Below are positions 8,740-16,608 of a stretch of 64,000 nucleotides of DNA, piece after piece. Source of the stretch: Dyadobacter sp. (GTDB taxonomy: Bacteria; Bacteroidota; Bacteroidia; Cytophagales; Spirosomataceae); NCBI RefSeq assembly GCF_017744695.1, contig NZ_JAGIAS010000002.1:992001-1056000 (forward strand), read 5' to 3'. Below the pieces are notes generated by a model. It was not told the origin of the DNA, ran no database searches, and saw only the letters and a list, made by a program, of their open reading frames with translations. The stretch's first letter is position 1. The number at the start of each line of letters is the position of its first letter. Both the position numbers and the translations under genes were made by a program.

Positions 8740-10026
8740 ATGAAATTGAAACGTATACTTTTCGCTACCGTTCCGCTCGACGGGCATTTCAATCCGCTTA
8801 CCGGTCTGGCCGTTCACCTCCAACAGCTCGGGCACGACGTGCGCTGGTATGTGGGCGGCCACTATGGCGCACGCGTCACGAAGCTTGGGCTTATCCACTA
8901 TCCGGCTGTAAAAGCGCCCGTGATCAACCAGGAGAATATGGATGTGCTGTTCCCGGAACGCGCGAAGATCAAAAACCCGATCGCCCGCGCCCGGTTCGAC
9001 GTGAAACACACCTTCCTGAGTCCTATTCCGGGATACATCGACGACCTCTTGAAAGTCCACGAAGAATGGCCGTTCGACCTGATCGTTTACGACCTGGCGT
9101 GTCTCGGGGCATTGTTTGTGCAGGAGTTGCTGACCATCAAGGGGGTGGCCGTGGGTGTGCTGCCTTTATTCGAAAGTGAATCGAACCTGCCATCGGATAA
9201 TCCTGAGCAGAATGTCTTCATGAGGTCATTGACCCGCTGGGCCAAACGTGCCAGGATCCATTTTCAGTTCAATATGATCATGAAACCTTGCAGCGTGTTG
9301 TTCAACCAATTACGTGCGCAATACGGACTGCAGCAAGAACCGGGGTTCCTGTTCGACGCGGTGTTCCGGAACGCCAGTTTGTATCTGCAAAGCGGCGTAC
9401 CGGGTTTCGACTATCCGCACCGAAAACTGAGTCCCAATGTCCGGTTTGTCGGACCATTGCTGCCCAACAAACCGAACGGAAAGGCTACGTTTACGCAAGC
9501 CGACACAACTTTAAAATATAAACGGGTCATTCTGGTCACACAGGGGACATTCGAGCGTAACGTCGACAAAATCATCGTCCCTACATTGGAAGCCTACAAA
9601 AATGACCCGGAAACAATGGTGATCGTCACCACCGGCGGTTCCGGTACAGCGGCATTGCGCGAACGTTACCCGCAGCCGCATTTCCTCATTGAAGACTTCA
9701 TCGATTACGACGCCGTAATGCCTTACGCGAGCGTGTACGTCACGAATGGCGGCTATGGAGGTGTGATGCTCGCCCTGCAACACCGGCTGCCGATTGTGGT
9801 AGCCGGTGTGTACGAAGGCAAAGACGATATTGCGGCGCGCGTCCGGTCTAATGGTGTCGGGATTGACCTAAGGACTGAAACGCCCAAGGTAAGCCAAATC
9901 CGCCGGGCCGTGACGACAGTGCTGTCTGATAACAAATACCGGCGGCAGGCACAACAGCTCAGCGAAGAATTCAGGAACTATCCGGCCAACCAAATGGCCA
10001 GCCGGTATATTGGAGAACTGGTTTGA
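8740..10026 (+). CDS. GT1-family (UGT/MGT-type) glycosyltransferase
   Basis: A 428-aa GT-B-fold enzyme that would move a sugar from a nucleotide sugar to a small hydrophobic acceptor such as a carotenoid, macrolide or polyketide. The N-terminal domain opens with RILFATVPLDGHFNP, whose His16 is in the position of the catalytic base. The C-terminal domain has the donor-binding region (VTNGGYGGVMLAL, about 334-346), here with Asn336 where the usual THGG motif has His, followed by PIVVAGVYEGKDDIAARV. The ATG at 8740 is chosen because the protein then begins at the first beta strand. It stands alone, with no carotenoid or polyketide genes next to it, so the acceptor is unknown. Confidence 0.85.
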   Translation: MKLKRILFATVPLDGHFNPLTGLAVHLQQLGHDVRWYVGGHYGARVTKLGLIHYPAVKAPVINQENMDVLFPERAKIKNPIARARFDVKHTFLSPIPGYIDDLLKVHEEWPFDLIVYDLACLGALFVQELLTIKGVAVGVLPLFESESNLPSDNPEQNVFMRSLTRWAKRARIHFQFNMIMKPCSVLFNQLRAQYGLQQEPGFLFDAVFRNASLYLQSGVPGFDYPHRKLSPNVRFVGPLLPNKPNGKATFTQADTTLKYKRVILVTQGTFERNVDKIIVPTLEAYKNDPETMVIVTTGGSGTAALRERYPQPHFLIEDFIDYDAVMPYASVYVTNGGYGGVMLALQHRLPIVVAGVYEGKDDIAARVRSNGVGIDLRTETPKVSQIRRAVTTVLSDNKYRRQAQQLSEEFRNYPANQMASRYIGELV

Positions 10027-10036
10027 AAAGCCGGGA

Positions 10037-11224
10037 TCACCGGGAAGCCGAAACCTCTTCTTTCCGCGGCGTGCCCATGATCCGTTTCTCAATGGAAGCC
10101 ATTTTTGCATCCATCGCTTCCAGCCTGGCTTTGAGCTGATCGTTTTCTTCCTGCAATTGTCTGGTACGTTTTTCAAGCGCCTGGATGGCTGCCATATTCA
10201 CGCCGTCGATATCGGAGGAATTGATCGTCGTGTCGTTCCCGATCCCGTCCAGGCCGAATGCAGCATAGAAATCCTGCGCCATCGGCCCCATGTGCCTGGT
10301 GGTAACGGGCTGGCTTTTGTAATTCCAGCTGGTAAGCGGCAGCTCCGCCACTTTACGAAGGATATTTTCCGTATTCAAAACTTCGAAATTCTCCTTTTTC
10401 CGTCTGTCGCTAACGGCACTCCACGATCCTCCGCCAGCAGCAATTTCGACACCGCTGGTGAGGCCTTGATTGGTGAATACGCGCGCGCCGCCTGCGAACC
10501 GCATGGTTAGCTGGTTATTGGCAGTGCTGTATGCGCTATCACTGCTGAATCCCGCGCTGCCGTCGCTGATCACAATGGAGCCCTGGTGTCTTACCCGCGC
10601 ATTCTTACCCAATGCAACGGAGAAATTCCCCCTTGCGCTGTTTTGAAGGCCGATTGCCACCGCAAATGCGCCATTCGCAATGGACGGCCCGATCACAACT
10701 GACGCGAGCCCGCCGGCGATGGACGACGGCCCCAGCGCAAGGGCGTCATCACTGGTTGCCTGAGCACCGCTGCCTATTGCTACGGCGCCTACTCCGCTGG
10801 CCGTTCCGTTAAACCCGAAAGCCCTATCTGCGGAAGCCGTACCGTTGTTGCCCAGCGCCACCGATTGATCACCTGCAGCGGTAGTCGCCAGGCCGACTGC
10901 GAAGGAATGTTCGCCGGAAGCGCGCGTATTCTCGCCCGCCGCGAAAGAAAAGTTACCAATACTAGGTCCGTCCCAATAGGTGGTCCCGAATGAACCTACG
11001 TACCCGGCCCGGAATGCAGCCTTGTCCACATACCACATCATGCGGCGCCCCTCTCCCGCTATGGGCACAGGTTTAAGTACACCGATGGGGCCGGGCGCAG
11101 CGAAAACGACGCTGCTGTCGGCCACGTGTAATCCGGCCCGGGGTGTAAGAGTACCAATACCCACTTGCGCATTGGCATAATAGGAAATCGTAACAAATAG
11201 AGACGCTAACAGGATTCGTTTCAT
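10037..11224 (-). CDS. Surface fibre-like protein with S74 intramolecular chaperone domain
   Basis: A 395-aa secreted protein with a signal peptide ending at NAQ (residue 20). Residues 85-220 are repeats of the YadA-head type (for example AVGLATTAAG, SVALGNNGTAS, AVAIGSGAQATS), which pack as a left-handed trimeric beta-roll. The C-terminal part is a peptidase S74 chaperone domain: VSDRRKKENFEV (Ser272, Asp273, Lys277), then HMGPMAQDFYAAFG, ending in a coiled coil (about 348-382). In the phage endosialidase member of this family a Ser-Lys dyad in S-D-x-x-x-K arrangement cleaves the chaperone off after trimer folding, and both residues are present here. Last gene of a three-gene operon; 25 bp separate it from the T9SS protein upstream. 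Confidence 0.85.
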   Translation of the reverse strand: MKRILLASLFVTISYYANAQVGIGTLTPRAGLHVADSSVVFAAPGPIGVLKPVPIAGEGRRMMWYVDKAAFRAGYVGSFGTTYWDGPSIGNFSFAAGENTRASGEHSFAVGLATTAAGDQSVALGNNGTASADRAFGFNGTASGVGAVAIGSGAQATSDDALALGPSSIAGGLASVVIGPSIANGAFAVAIGLQNSARGNFSVALGKNARVRHQGSIVISDGSAGFSSDSAYSTANNQLTMRFAGGARVFTNQGLTSGVEIAAGGGSWSAVSDRRKKENFEVLNTENILRKVAELPLTSWNYKSQPVTTRHMGPMAQDFYAAFGLDGIGNDTTINSSDIDGVNMAAIQALEKRTRQLQEENDQLKARLEAMDAKMASIEKRIMGTPRKEEVSASR

Positions 11225-11249
11225 GTCAAAAGAATTAAGAGGGAACATA

Positions 11250-12686
11250 TTATTCAATAACCAGCTTGTGATTCACAATGCCCTGGCTGGTGGTTAATTT
11301 AAGGAGATATAACCCGGATGAGACGCCGTTCAGGCTCACTTGCAACGAACCATCCGGCTGCGACGATGTCCGGACAGGTACTTGCCTTCCGAGCATGTCC
11401 CAGAGGCTGATCTCACTTGCCGGAACACCCGACGAAACAGTCACGGTACTTGCCTTGCGCGCCGGGTTCGGGTATACGCCCGCAACCTGACCCGCACCCC
11501 GCGGTTGCAGGGAAACCGCTCTCGACAAACTGAAAGTACCATCCAGGTCAACCGAGCGGAGACGGTAGTAGACGGTTTGCGACTGATTCCCGAACGAGCG
11601 GTCTGTGAAATTGTACCGCTGCAGGGCGTTGCTGTTACCCGCCGCTACCACGGTCCCGATTTTCTGAAAGCTCCTCGCATCCAGGCTTCGCTCGACTTCA
11701 AAATGCGAGGCATTCTCTTCACTCGTCGTCTGCCATTCGACTAATGCATTGCCTTCAACCACTTTCGCATTGAAACTGATCAAAGTGACGGGCAATCCGG
11801 CTTCGGGTATCGCACCGAGTGTAAACGGGCTCCAGGCCGATATGACCTCGCTTGTCACTGTTCCGGCCGTTAGTGTGCCGGTCACATTATGTCCTTCGTT
11901 GAGCCAGCTCCCTCCGGTGAGGTGGGCGACGCTGAAAACATTGGGATTTTCTGAAACAGTAATCGATGGATTGTTATAGTCATCATAGGTAATGATTACC
12001 TTGCCGGTAGCGGCCCCTTTCGGCGCGAGGTCCCAGTACTCCTGATTATTATAGGCTTCGAGGGCAATGGACGAAGCGCCGGTTGTAGCGAATGGCGCAG
12101 AGCCGGCATCCGCTGCAAAGTAACGAACGCTCATTCCGGCACTGTTATCGGTCAATTCCAGCGTAATGGGCTGATAGCGGAGTCCGTCGCCAACCGGGTA
12201 AGCAAAACTGCCGGTCCCGGCTTTAACCACATAACCTTTCACGTGTCTTTCATCGGAGATGCCCACCACGGAAGCAGTATCCCCGATCACCAGCGCAGCC
12301 AGGTTGTTGGTAGCATCGACGAGCCCGTTGGCGAAGGTAGCTTTGCCCCCCACTTTGATGCTGTTGTCAAGTACAATGCCCATGGGATTATTGATCGTCA
12401 GGCTGCGGGTGAAATAGGTTTGGGTACCGCTTACTGTTTGTGTTGTGGTCCCGTCCAATGTCAATGACCCGGTGTCGGCTTCCGCCATGGCCTGGTTGTT
12501 GACCAGGTTCCCGGAAACAAAGACATTACCATTATTAGTAAAAGCCCCTCCGCCTAATTCCAGGTTGCCTTTTACCTGCAAAATGCCTCCTTTGACGGCT
12601 ACCGTCCCGTCGACAGCAGACAACCCCTGCGCGACGGCGCTCCCGCCGAGCCCGACAAAGGCTGCCAGAATATATATAGCTTTCAT
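11250..12686 (-). CDS. T9SS type A sorting-domain surface protein
   Basis: A 478-aa protein with signal peptide MKAIYILAAFVGLGGSAVAQ. The N-terminal half is a beta-rich repetitive region (GGAFTNNGNVFVSGNLVNNQ, TQTVSGTQTYFTRSLTINN) like those of large gliding-bacteria adhesins. A fibronectin-III-like segment follows (TTSEENASHFEVERSLDARS, about 315-380). The last 80 residues are a type A C-terminal sorting domain: VYPNPARKASTVTVSSG, then LKLTTSQGIVNHKLVIE. Proteins of this kind are exported by the type IX system and anchored to surface polysaccharide. It lies between two S74-domain genes in one operon (50 bp from the upstream gene, 25 bp to the downstream start), so the three may form one surface structure. 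Confidence 0.85.
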   Translation of the reverse strand: MKAIYILAAFVGLGGSAVAQGLSAVDGTVAVKGGILQVKGNLELGGGAFTNNGNVFVSGNLVNNQAMAEADTGSLTLDGTTTQTVSGTQTYFTRSLTINNPMGIVLDNSIKVGGKATFANGLVDATNNLAALVIGDTASVVGISDERHVKGYVVKAGTGSFAYPVGDGLRYQPITLELTDNSAGMSVRYFAADAGSAPFATTGASSIALEAYNNQEYWDLAPKGAATGKVIITYDDYNNPSITVSENPNVFSVAHLTGGSWLNEGHNVTGTLTAGTVTSEVISAWSPFTLGAIPEAGLPVTLISFNAKVVEGNALVEWQTTSEENASHFEVERSLDARSFQKIGTVVAAGNSNALQRYNFTDRSFGNQSQTVYYRLRSVDLDGTFSLSRAVSLQPRGAGQVAGVYPNPARKASTVTVSSGVPASEISLWDMLGRQVPVRTSSQPDGSLQVSLNGVSSGLYLLKLTTSQGIVNHKLVIE

Positions 12687-12736
12687 ATAGAATATTTTGA
12701 TTAAAAACCAGAAAAATGAACTGACGCACCTGCGGC

Positions 12737-13912
12737 CTAGAACCTCTGGTCTCCGGATGGTACCATACGCCGCCGCGCCATCATTAAACCAGCTCCCAAT
12801 ACCAGTGCAAGGAGTCCGAAGCCTGCAAAACCCATCCAGGAATTGCTGCCATTGTCCTTCATTTGCTGGCGAAGTGCGGCATTGTCCGCTTTCAGACTTT
12901 CCAGTTCAGCTGCGAGGTTACGGGTACGCTCTTCCAGCGCTTTGATACCCGCTAACGCCACGCCGTCGGCGTCGACAGTTCCGATGCTACGATTGTCATT
13001 GCCCAGCCCGAATGCCGCATGGAAGTCCTGCGCCACGGGCCCGATGTGCCTGACATTTTCTCCATCCGTTTTATAACTCCAGCTGGCGACGGGTAACTCC
13101 CGTAGTTTTTTCAGAATTTCTTCATACGAAATCTTTTCAAACCGATGCTTCTTATTCACATCGGATACGTTCGTCCACACACCACCAGTCGACAAGTAAG
13201 CGCCGGTAGAAGTAGAGATAACCGCATTGGATTGTCCCCAGTTACTGACCACGGCCCCGCTTTGAAATGTAAGGCCTGTGCTGAGATTGGACGAAGTAAA
13301 TATCCGGAATCCGCCGCTGGTACGCCAGTTGGCCGAGTGGTTCACTCCCGCCCGAAGCGTATCAAGGATTGACCTGTCGGCAAACACAAAACTTCCCGAA
13401 CGGGCGTTGGTGTGTGCGTGATAACCCATTGCAACCGAAGCGGCTCCACTCGCGACATTGTCTTCACCCACTGCAAATGCCGACACTTGTGCTGCGACAG
13501 TTCTGTATCCAAACGCTGTGGTGCCTGTGGCCGATGCACGAGTTCCATAGCCCATTGCTACGGAATAATCTCCCACGTTGGCCGCATCCCACTGCGTACC
13601 GATCACCTCTCCTGCCCGGAAAGCCGCCTTAGCCGGGTACCATATCATGCGTGTACCTGCTCCTTCGATAGGTACGTTTATTCCTGAGGGGTCTCCGTTA
13701 TATACACCGCCCAACAAAAACGTTCCGTCTTGAAAAATGACCATGTTCTTATTTTGTGCAGCATCCCGCCCAACCATGAGTGTATCCGTCTTTTGAGCGT
13801 ATGCGCCCGCAGGCAGGACGGCCGCACAAATCAATGCTTTAAGTAAAGAATGTCGCACGCATGTATGCGACGAAACAATCCCGGGTGTTTTGGGGGTAAA
13901 GTTTAGGTTCAT
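12737..13912 (-). CDS. S74 chaperone-domain surface protein with C-terminal membrane anchor
   Basis: A 391-aa protein. A hydrophobic segment at 22-40 (LLKALICAAVLPAGAYAQ) acts as signal peptide. YadA-head-like repeats occupy roughly 110-180 (YSVAMGYGTRASATGTTAFG). The S74 domain follows, with NVSDVNKKHRFEKIS placing Ser250, Asp251 and Lys255 in the S-D-x-x-x-K arrangement of the self-cleaving members, then HIGPVAQDFHAAFG and a coiled coil (about 324-353). Unlike its paralogue at 10037 it continues into a membrane helix (about 359-379, FAGFGLLALVLGAGLMM) and a basic ARRRM tail. Self-cleavage at Ser250 would separate the passenger from the anchored chaperone. First gene of the operon; a TAnnTTTG element lies 47-54 bp upstream. 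Confidence 0.82.
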   Translation of the reverse strand: MNLNFTPKTPGIVSSHTCVRHSLLKALICAAVLPAGAYAQKTDTLMVGRDAAQNKNMVIFQDGTFLLGGVYNGDPSGINVPIEGAGTRMIWYPAKAAFRAGEVIGTQWDAANVGDYSVAMGYGTRASATGTTAFGYRTVAAQVSAFAVGEDNVASGAASVAMGYHAHTNARSGSFVFADRSILDTLRAGVNHSANWRTSGGFRIFTSSNLSTGLTFQSGAVVSNWGQSNAVISTSTGAYLSTGGVWTNVSDVNKKHRFEKISYEEILKKLRELPVASWSYKTDGENVRHIGPVAQDFHAAFGLGNDNRSIGTVDADGVALAGIKALEERTRNLAAELESLKADNAALRQQMKDNGSNSWMGFAGFGLLALVLGAGLMMARRRMVPSGDQRF

Positions 13913-13958
13913 AATAGAAAGATGGATTAGGTGCTGTTATAAATAGTACAACTATTTC

Positions 13959-13966
13959 CAAAAATA
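13959..13966 (-). promoter_or_regulatory. -7 element of the surface-protein operon
   Basis: On the minus strand TATTTTTG is an exact match to TAnnTTTG, 47 bp upstream of the ATG at 13912. The surrounding 13913-14157 stretch is AT-rich and without an ORF. It contains this promoter and the distal side of the terminator at 14158, and I see nothing else in it. Confidence 0.4.
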
Positions 13967-14157
13967 CAACTATGAAAATGAAATACTTCTATATAATAAT
14001 CGAATATCAATATAGAAAACATGGACAACTAGTTGCCAGAACTTCGCTCACATGCAAATACCTGCCACATTGCAGCAGGCTATCTTCGTAATTCACTGAT
14101 TTACCGACACATACTGGATCCCGACGTTTCCCAAAACCGTTTAATAACTCGTTAAAT

Positions 14158-14196
14158 ACAAAAGCGCCGCGGACTGTGTTTCCGCGGCGCTTTTGT
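14158..14196 (-). terminator. Strong intrinsic terminator after the ThuA gene
   Basis: A perfect 16-bp stem (14158-14173 with 14181-14196) closes a 7-nt loop; the arms contain AAAAGCGCCGCGGA and its complement, so a U-run is produced on either strand. It lies 18 bp beyond the stop of the minus-strand gene at 14215 and separates it from the surface-protein operon promoter. Confidence 0.85.
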
Positions 14197-14214
14197 ATCT
14201 GTAACGCTGTCCGA

Positions 14215-15195
14215 TTACTGCGCGAATTTGCGCTGCTTTGTTTCTGTCTCGGTTGGAAAATCGGTTGGGATCGGGATATCCACTTTACCCGTTGCTGCCC
14301 ATTGGCTGCCGCGTTGGAGGCAGGTAATGAAGCCCACGCATTCCACGGAGTAATCGGCGTGGCCTAATGCCATATGGAAAATGCGTCCCTTGCCATAACG
14401 CAGGGCGATCAGCATGGGCTCATTGCGGTCGGTACCGTTGTTGGTTTTAGGGGAAAATGCCGTAGCCAGGATCTGCATGTTCTCAGCAGGGCCGCGGAGG
14501 CGATCGTACAACTCGTCACGGCTGTGCAGCCAGCTCGCGGGCATGCCTTTCGTAATAGGGTGATTAGGCTCGCGAACGGTGATTTTGAACTCCATTTGGG
14601 CACCGTGAGAACCGGCTTTGCCCGGTTGCATATCGCGTACCTCTTTGCCGCTCTGATCGAAATATACATACGGGCCGTCCTTCTCGGTCCGGTCGCCCCA
14701 GCCTCCGAGGCCGATCATCTGGTTGTAGGCAGGCCATTGCGGGAATGAGTTGTTGGCGGCGTGAATGACCACCAGTCCGCCCCCATTTTTCATGAATTTT
14801 TCAAAATCCTTCTGCGCCTCCGCCGACCAGGGGGCAGCATTCCACCCGAAGTTGCAGATCACGACGTCGTAATTCGAAAACTTGGGGTGAAAAGCAGAGT
14901 CCATTCTCGGCTGCTTCAACGCTTCGGTTTGCGGTCCGTTTTTTACCGGATACTCCTGCACGAACTTGTCGCCTTGCCAGGTGTAACGCGTGCGCTGGAT
15001 ATCCACAGCGAATTTTTTACTGTCTTCGAGATAGTACTTCATCATGGCCGTGATCTTCGGCCATTGCTCGTGGTTGTTCTGTCCATCCACAATGAGCACT
15101 TTCAGCGGCGCTTTCTGCGCAAATGATGAAACCGAAGCAGCGCCCACGCCAAGCAATGCGAGCACGAAAATCAGGAATTTGTTATTGAATGTCAT
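14215..15195 (-). CDS. Secreted ThuA-domain protein
   Basis: A 326-aa protein with a signal peptide (FLIFVLALLGVGAASVSSFAQ) and a ThuA-like domain of the glutamine-amidotransferase-like fold: KVLIVDGQNNHEQWPKIT at the start, then YDVVICNFGWNAAPWS and GGGLVVIHAANNSFPQW. The canonical amidotransferase triad is not evident, as in most ThuA proteins. Family members are tied to carbohydrate catabolism and some act in glycoside redox chemistry, but the precise reaction is not established. The ATG at 15195 is preferred over one ten codons upstream because it gives a normal signal peptide. The gene is monocistronic and ends at a strong terminator. Confidence 0.85.
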   Translation of the reverse strand: MTFNNKFLIFVLALLGVGAASVSSFAQKAPLKVLIVDGQNNHEQWPKITAMMKYYLEDSKKFAVDIQRTRYTWQGDKFVQEYPVKNGPQTEALKQPRMDSAFHPKFSNYDVVICNFGWNAAPWSAEAQKDFEKFMKNGGGLVVIHAANNSFPQWPAYNQMIGLGGWGDRTEKDGPYVYFDQSGKEVRDMQPGKAGSHGAQMEFKITVREPNHPITKGMPASWLHSRDELYDRLRGPAENMQILATAFSPKTNNGTDRNEPMLIALRYGKGRIFHMALGHADYSVECVGFITCLQRGSQWAATGKVDIPIPTDFPTETETKQRKFAQ

Positions 15196-15302
15196 AAATC
15201 GACGGTTTTTGAAAAGATACAGCATTAGGGCACTGGCCCGGCCTGACCGGCCAAGTTAAAGTAATGTACATTCCAAACCAAGCGGGGTGCGATACGCCTC
15301 CC

Positions 15303-16499
15303 TTACCGGCCCATCACAGGCAGACCGCTCGGAACACTTTCCGGGATGGATTTATCGAAGGAATCGTCATTGAGCGTATTCAAAAACTCCACGATACGCG
15401 AAATGTCCTTGAAATTCACATCCATATGCGTTGCCAGCGGATCTACCTGGCCTTCTTTGACATGCGGGTTCAGCAGTTTGCCGCCTGCGATATCTTCATA
15501 AAACATCAATACCTGATCGAGGGTAGCGAATTTCCCGCTGTGCATATACGGCCCGGTAAAGCGCAGATTACGCAGCGATGGCGTCCTGAATGCGTATTTC
15601 GCGTCAGCACCCGAATCGCTTTCCTTCCGGTTCTCCGTATCGGGCACGCCCAGGGTATGCAGTTTGAAATCGGAGAACATGGGCCCCGAGTGGCATTTGG
15701 CGCAACCCGTGACCAGAAATGCGTTCATCCCCTCCTTTTCACCGGTGGATAATGCATTGCTGTCGCCGCGCATGTACTGGTCGAAGCGGGTGTTCGTGGC
15801 TATGAGCGTGCGCTCGTATGCGGCGATCGCGCGGGCGAGATTCAACTGACTGACGGGCGACTGGTCCTTTGGAAACGCCATCGAAAACAGTTTCCGGTAC
15901 TCAGGAATGTGCGAAAGTCGGGTCACTACCTCGTCGAGGATGCCGTTCTCATGATAGCCGTTCCCACGCATTTCTTCCAAAGTTTTGATAGGCTCCAAAG
16001 CCTGCTGTTCCAGCCCTTTGGCCCGCACATCCCAGAACATCGGAGCCGATGCCGGGTCATATTCTTCGCCATTTCGGAGCCCGTTGAATGCCGTGTTCAA
16101 CACGCTCTGGGAGTTTCTTTTGACAAACGGAATATCGTTCGGATCCACAAATCGCCTAGCCTGTCCGCGACCGACGCCATTTACGCCGATGGATGTTTCG
16201 AGGAACTCTGCATAGTTGAATTCAGGCTGATGGCAAGTCGCGCAGGCGACATCCCTATTTCCCGAAAGCACCGGATCGAAGAACAGTAACCTGCCCAGCG
16301 CCACTTTTTCGGGTGTCGAGGGGTTATCCTCAGGATCTGCCACCGTCAGCGGCAAGGCGCCGAGGTCCGCGATCGTTTCCATACGCGCGGCTTCCTTTTC
16401 CGACGCGGCATTCTGTTCTCCGCCACAAGCCCAGAGTATCGTGGCGATACTCGCGATTAACATACAATTCCTGAACACTTCAATCGATACTCCTGCCAT
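15303..16499 (-). CDS. Di-haem cytochrome c peroxidase (MauG/CcpA family), lipoprotein
   Basis: A 398-aa protein with a lipoprotein-type leader ending ILWACGG (Cys25 the likely lipidated residue). Two haem c binding motifs are present: CATCH (86-90) and CAKCH (266-270), one per cytochrome c domain, in the order of bacterial di-haem peroxidases. LGRLLFFDPVLSGNRDVAC and RTPSLRNLRFTGPYMHSG, which supplies the Met/His ligand region, are typical family blocks. It would reduce hydrogen peroxide using electrons from a small cytochrome, or act as a MauG-like oxidase, in the periplasm. No partner gene is adjacent. The 109-bp gap on its upstream side (16500-16608) contains no recognisable gene. Confidence 0.9.
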   Translation of the reverse strand: MAGVSIEVFRNCMLIASIATILWACGGEQNAASEKEAARMETIADLGALPLTVADPEDNPSTPEKVALGRLLFFDPVLSGNRDVACATCHQPEFNYAEFLETSIGVNGVGRGQARRFVDPNDIPFVKRNSQSVLNTAFNGLRNGEEYDPASAPMFWDVRAKGLEQQALEPIKTLEEMRGNGYHENGILDEVVTRLSHIPEYRKLFSMAFPKDQSPVSQLNLARAIAAYERTLIATNTRFDQYMRGDSNALSTGEKEGMNAFLVTGCAKCHSGPMFSDFKLHTLGVPDTENRKESDSGADAKYAFRTPSLRNLRFTGPYMHSGKFATLDQVLMFYEDIAGGKLLNPHVKEGQVDPLATHMDVNFKDISRIVEFLNTLNDDSFDKSIPESVPSGLPVMGR

Positions 16500-16608
16500 T
16501 CCAAATCTAAATATCGCAACTCAAACTCACCCATATAAGGCAAGCGGGAACTGAAATTTACCATTCACACGGCATGAATAACTATGATGCTGGTCATGAC
16601 CCGGCGTT

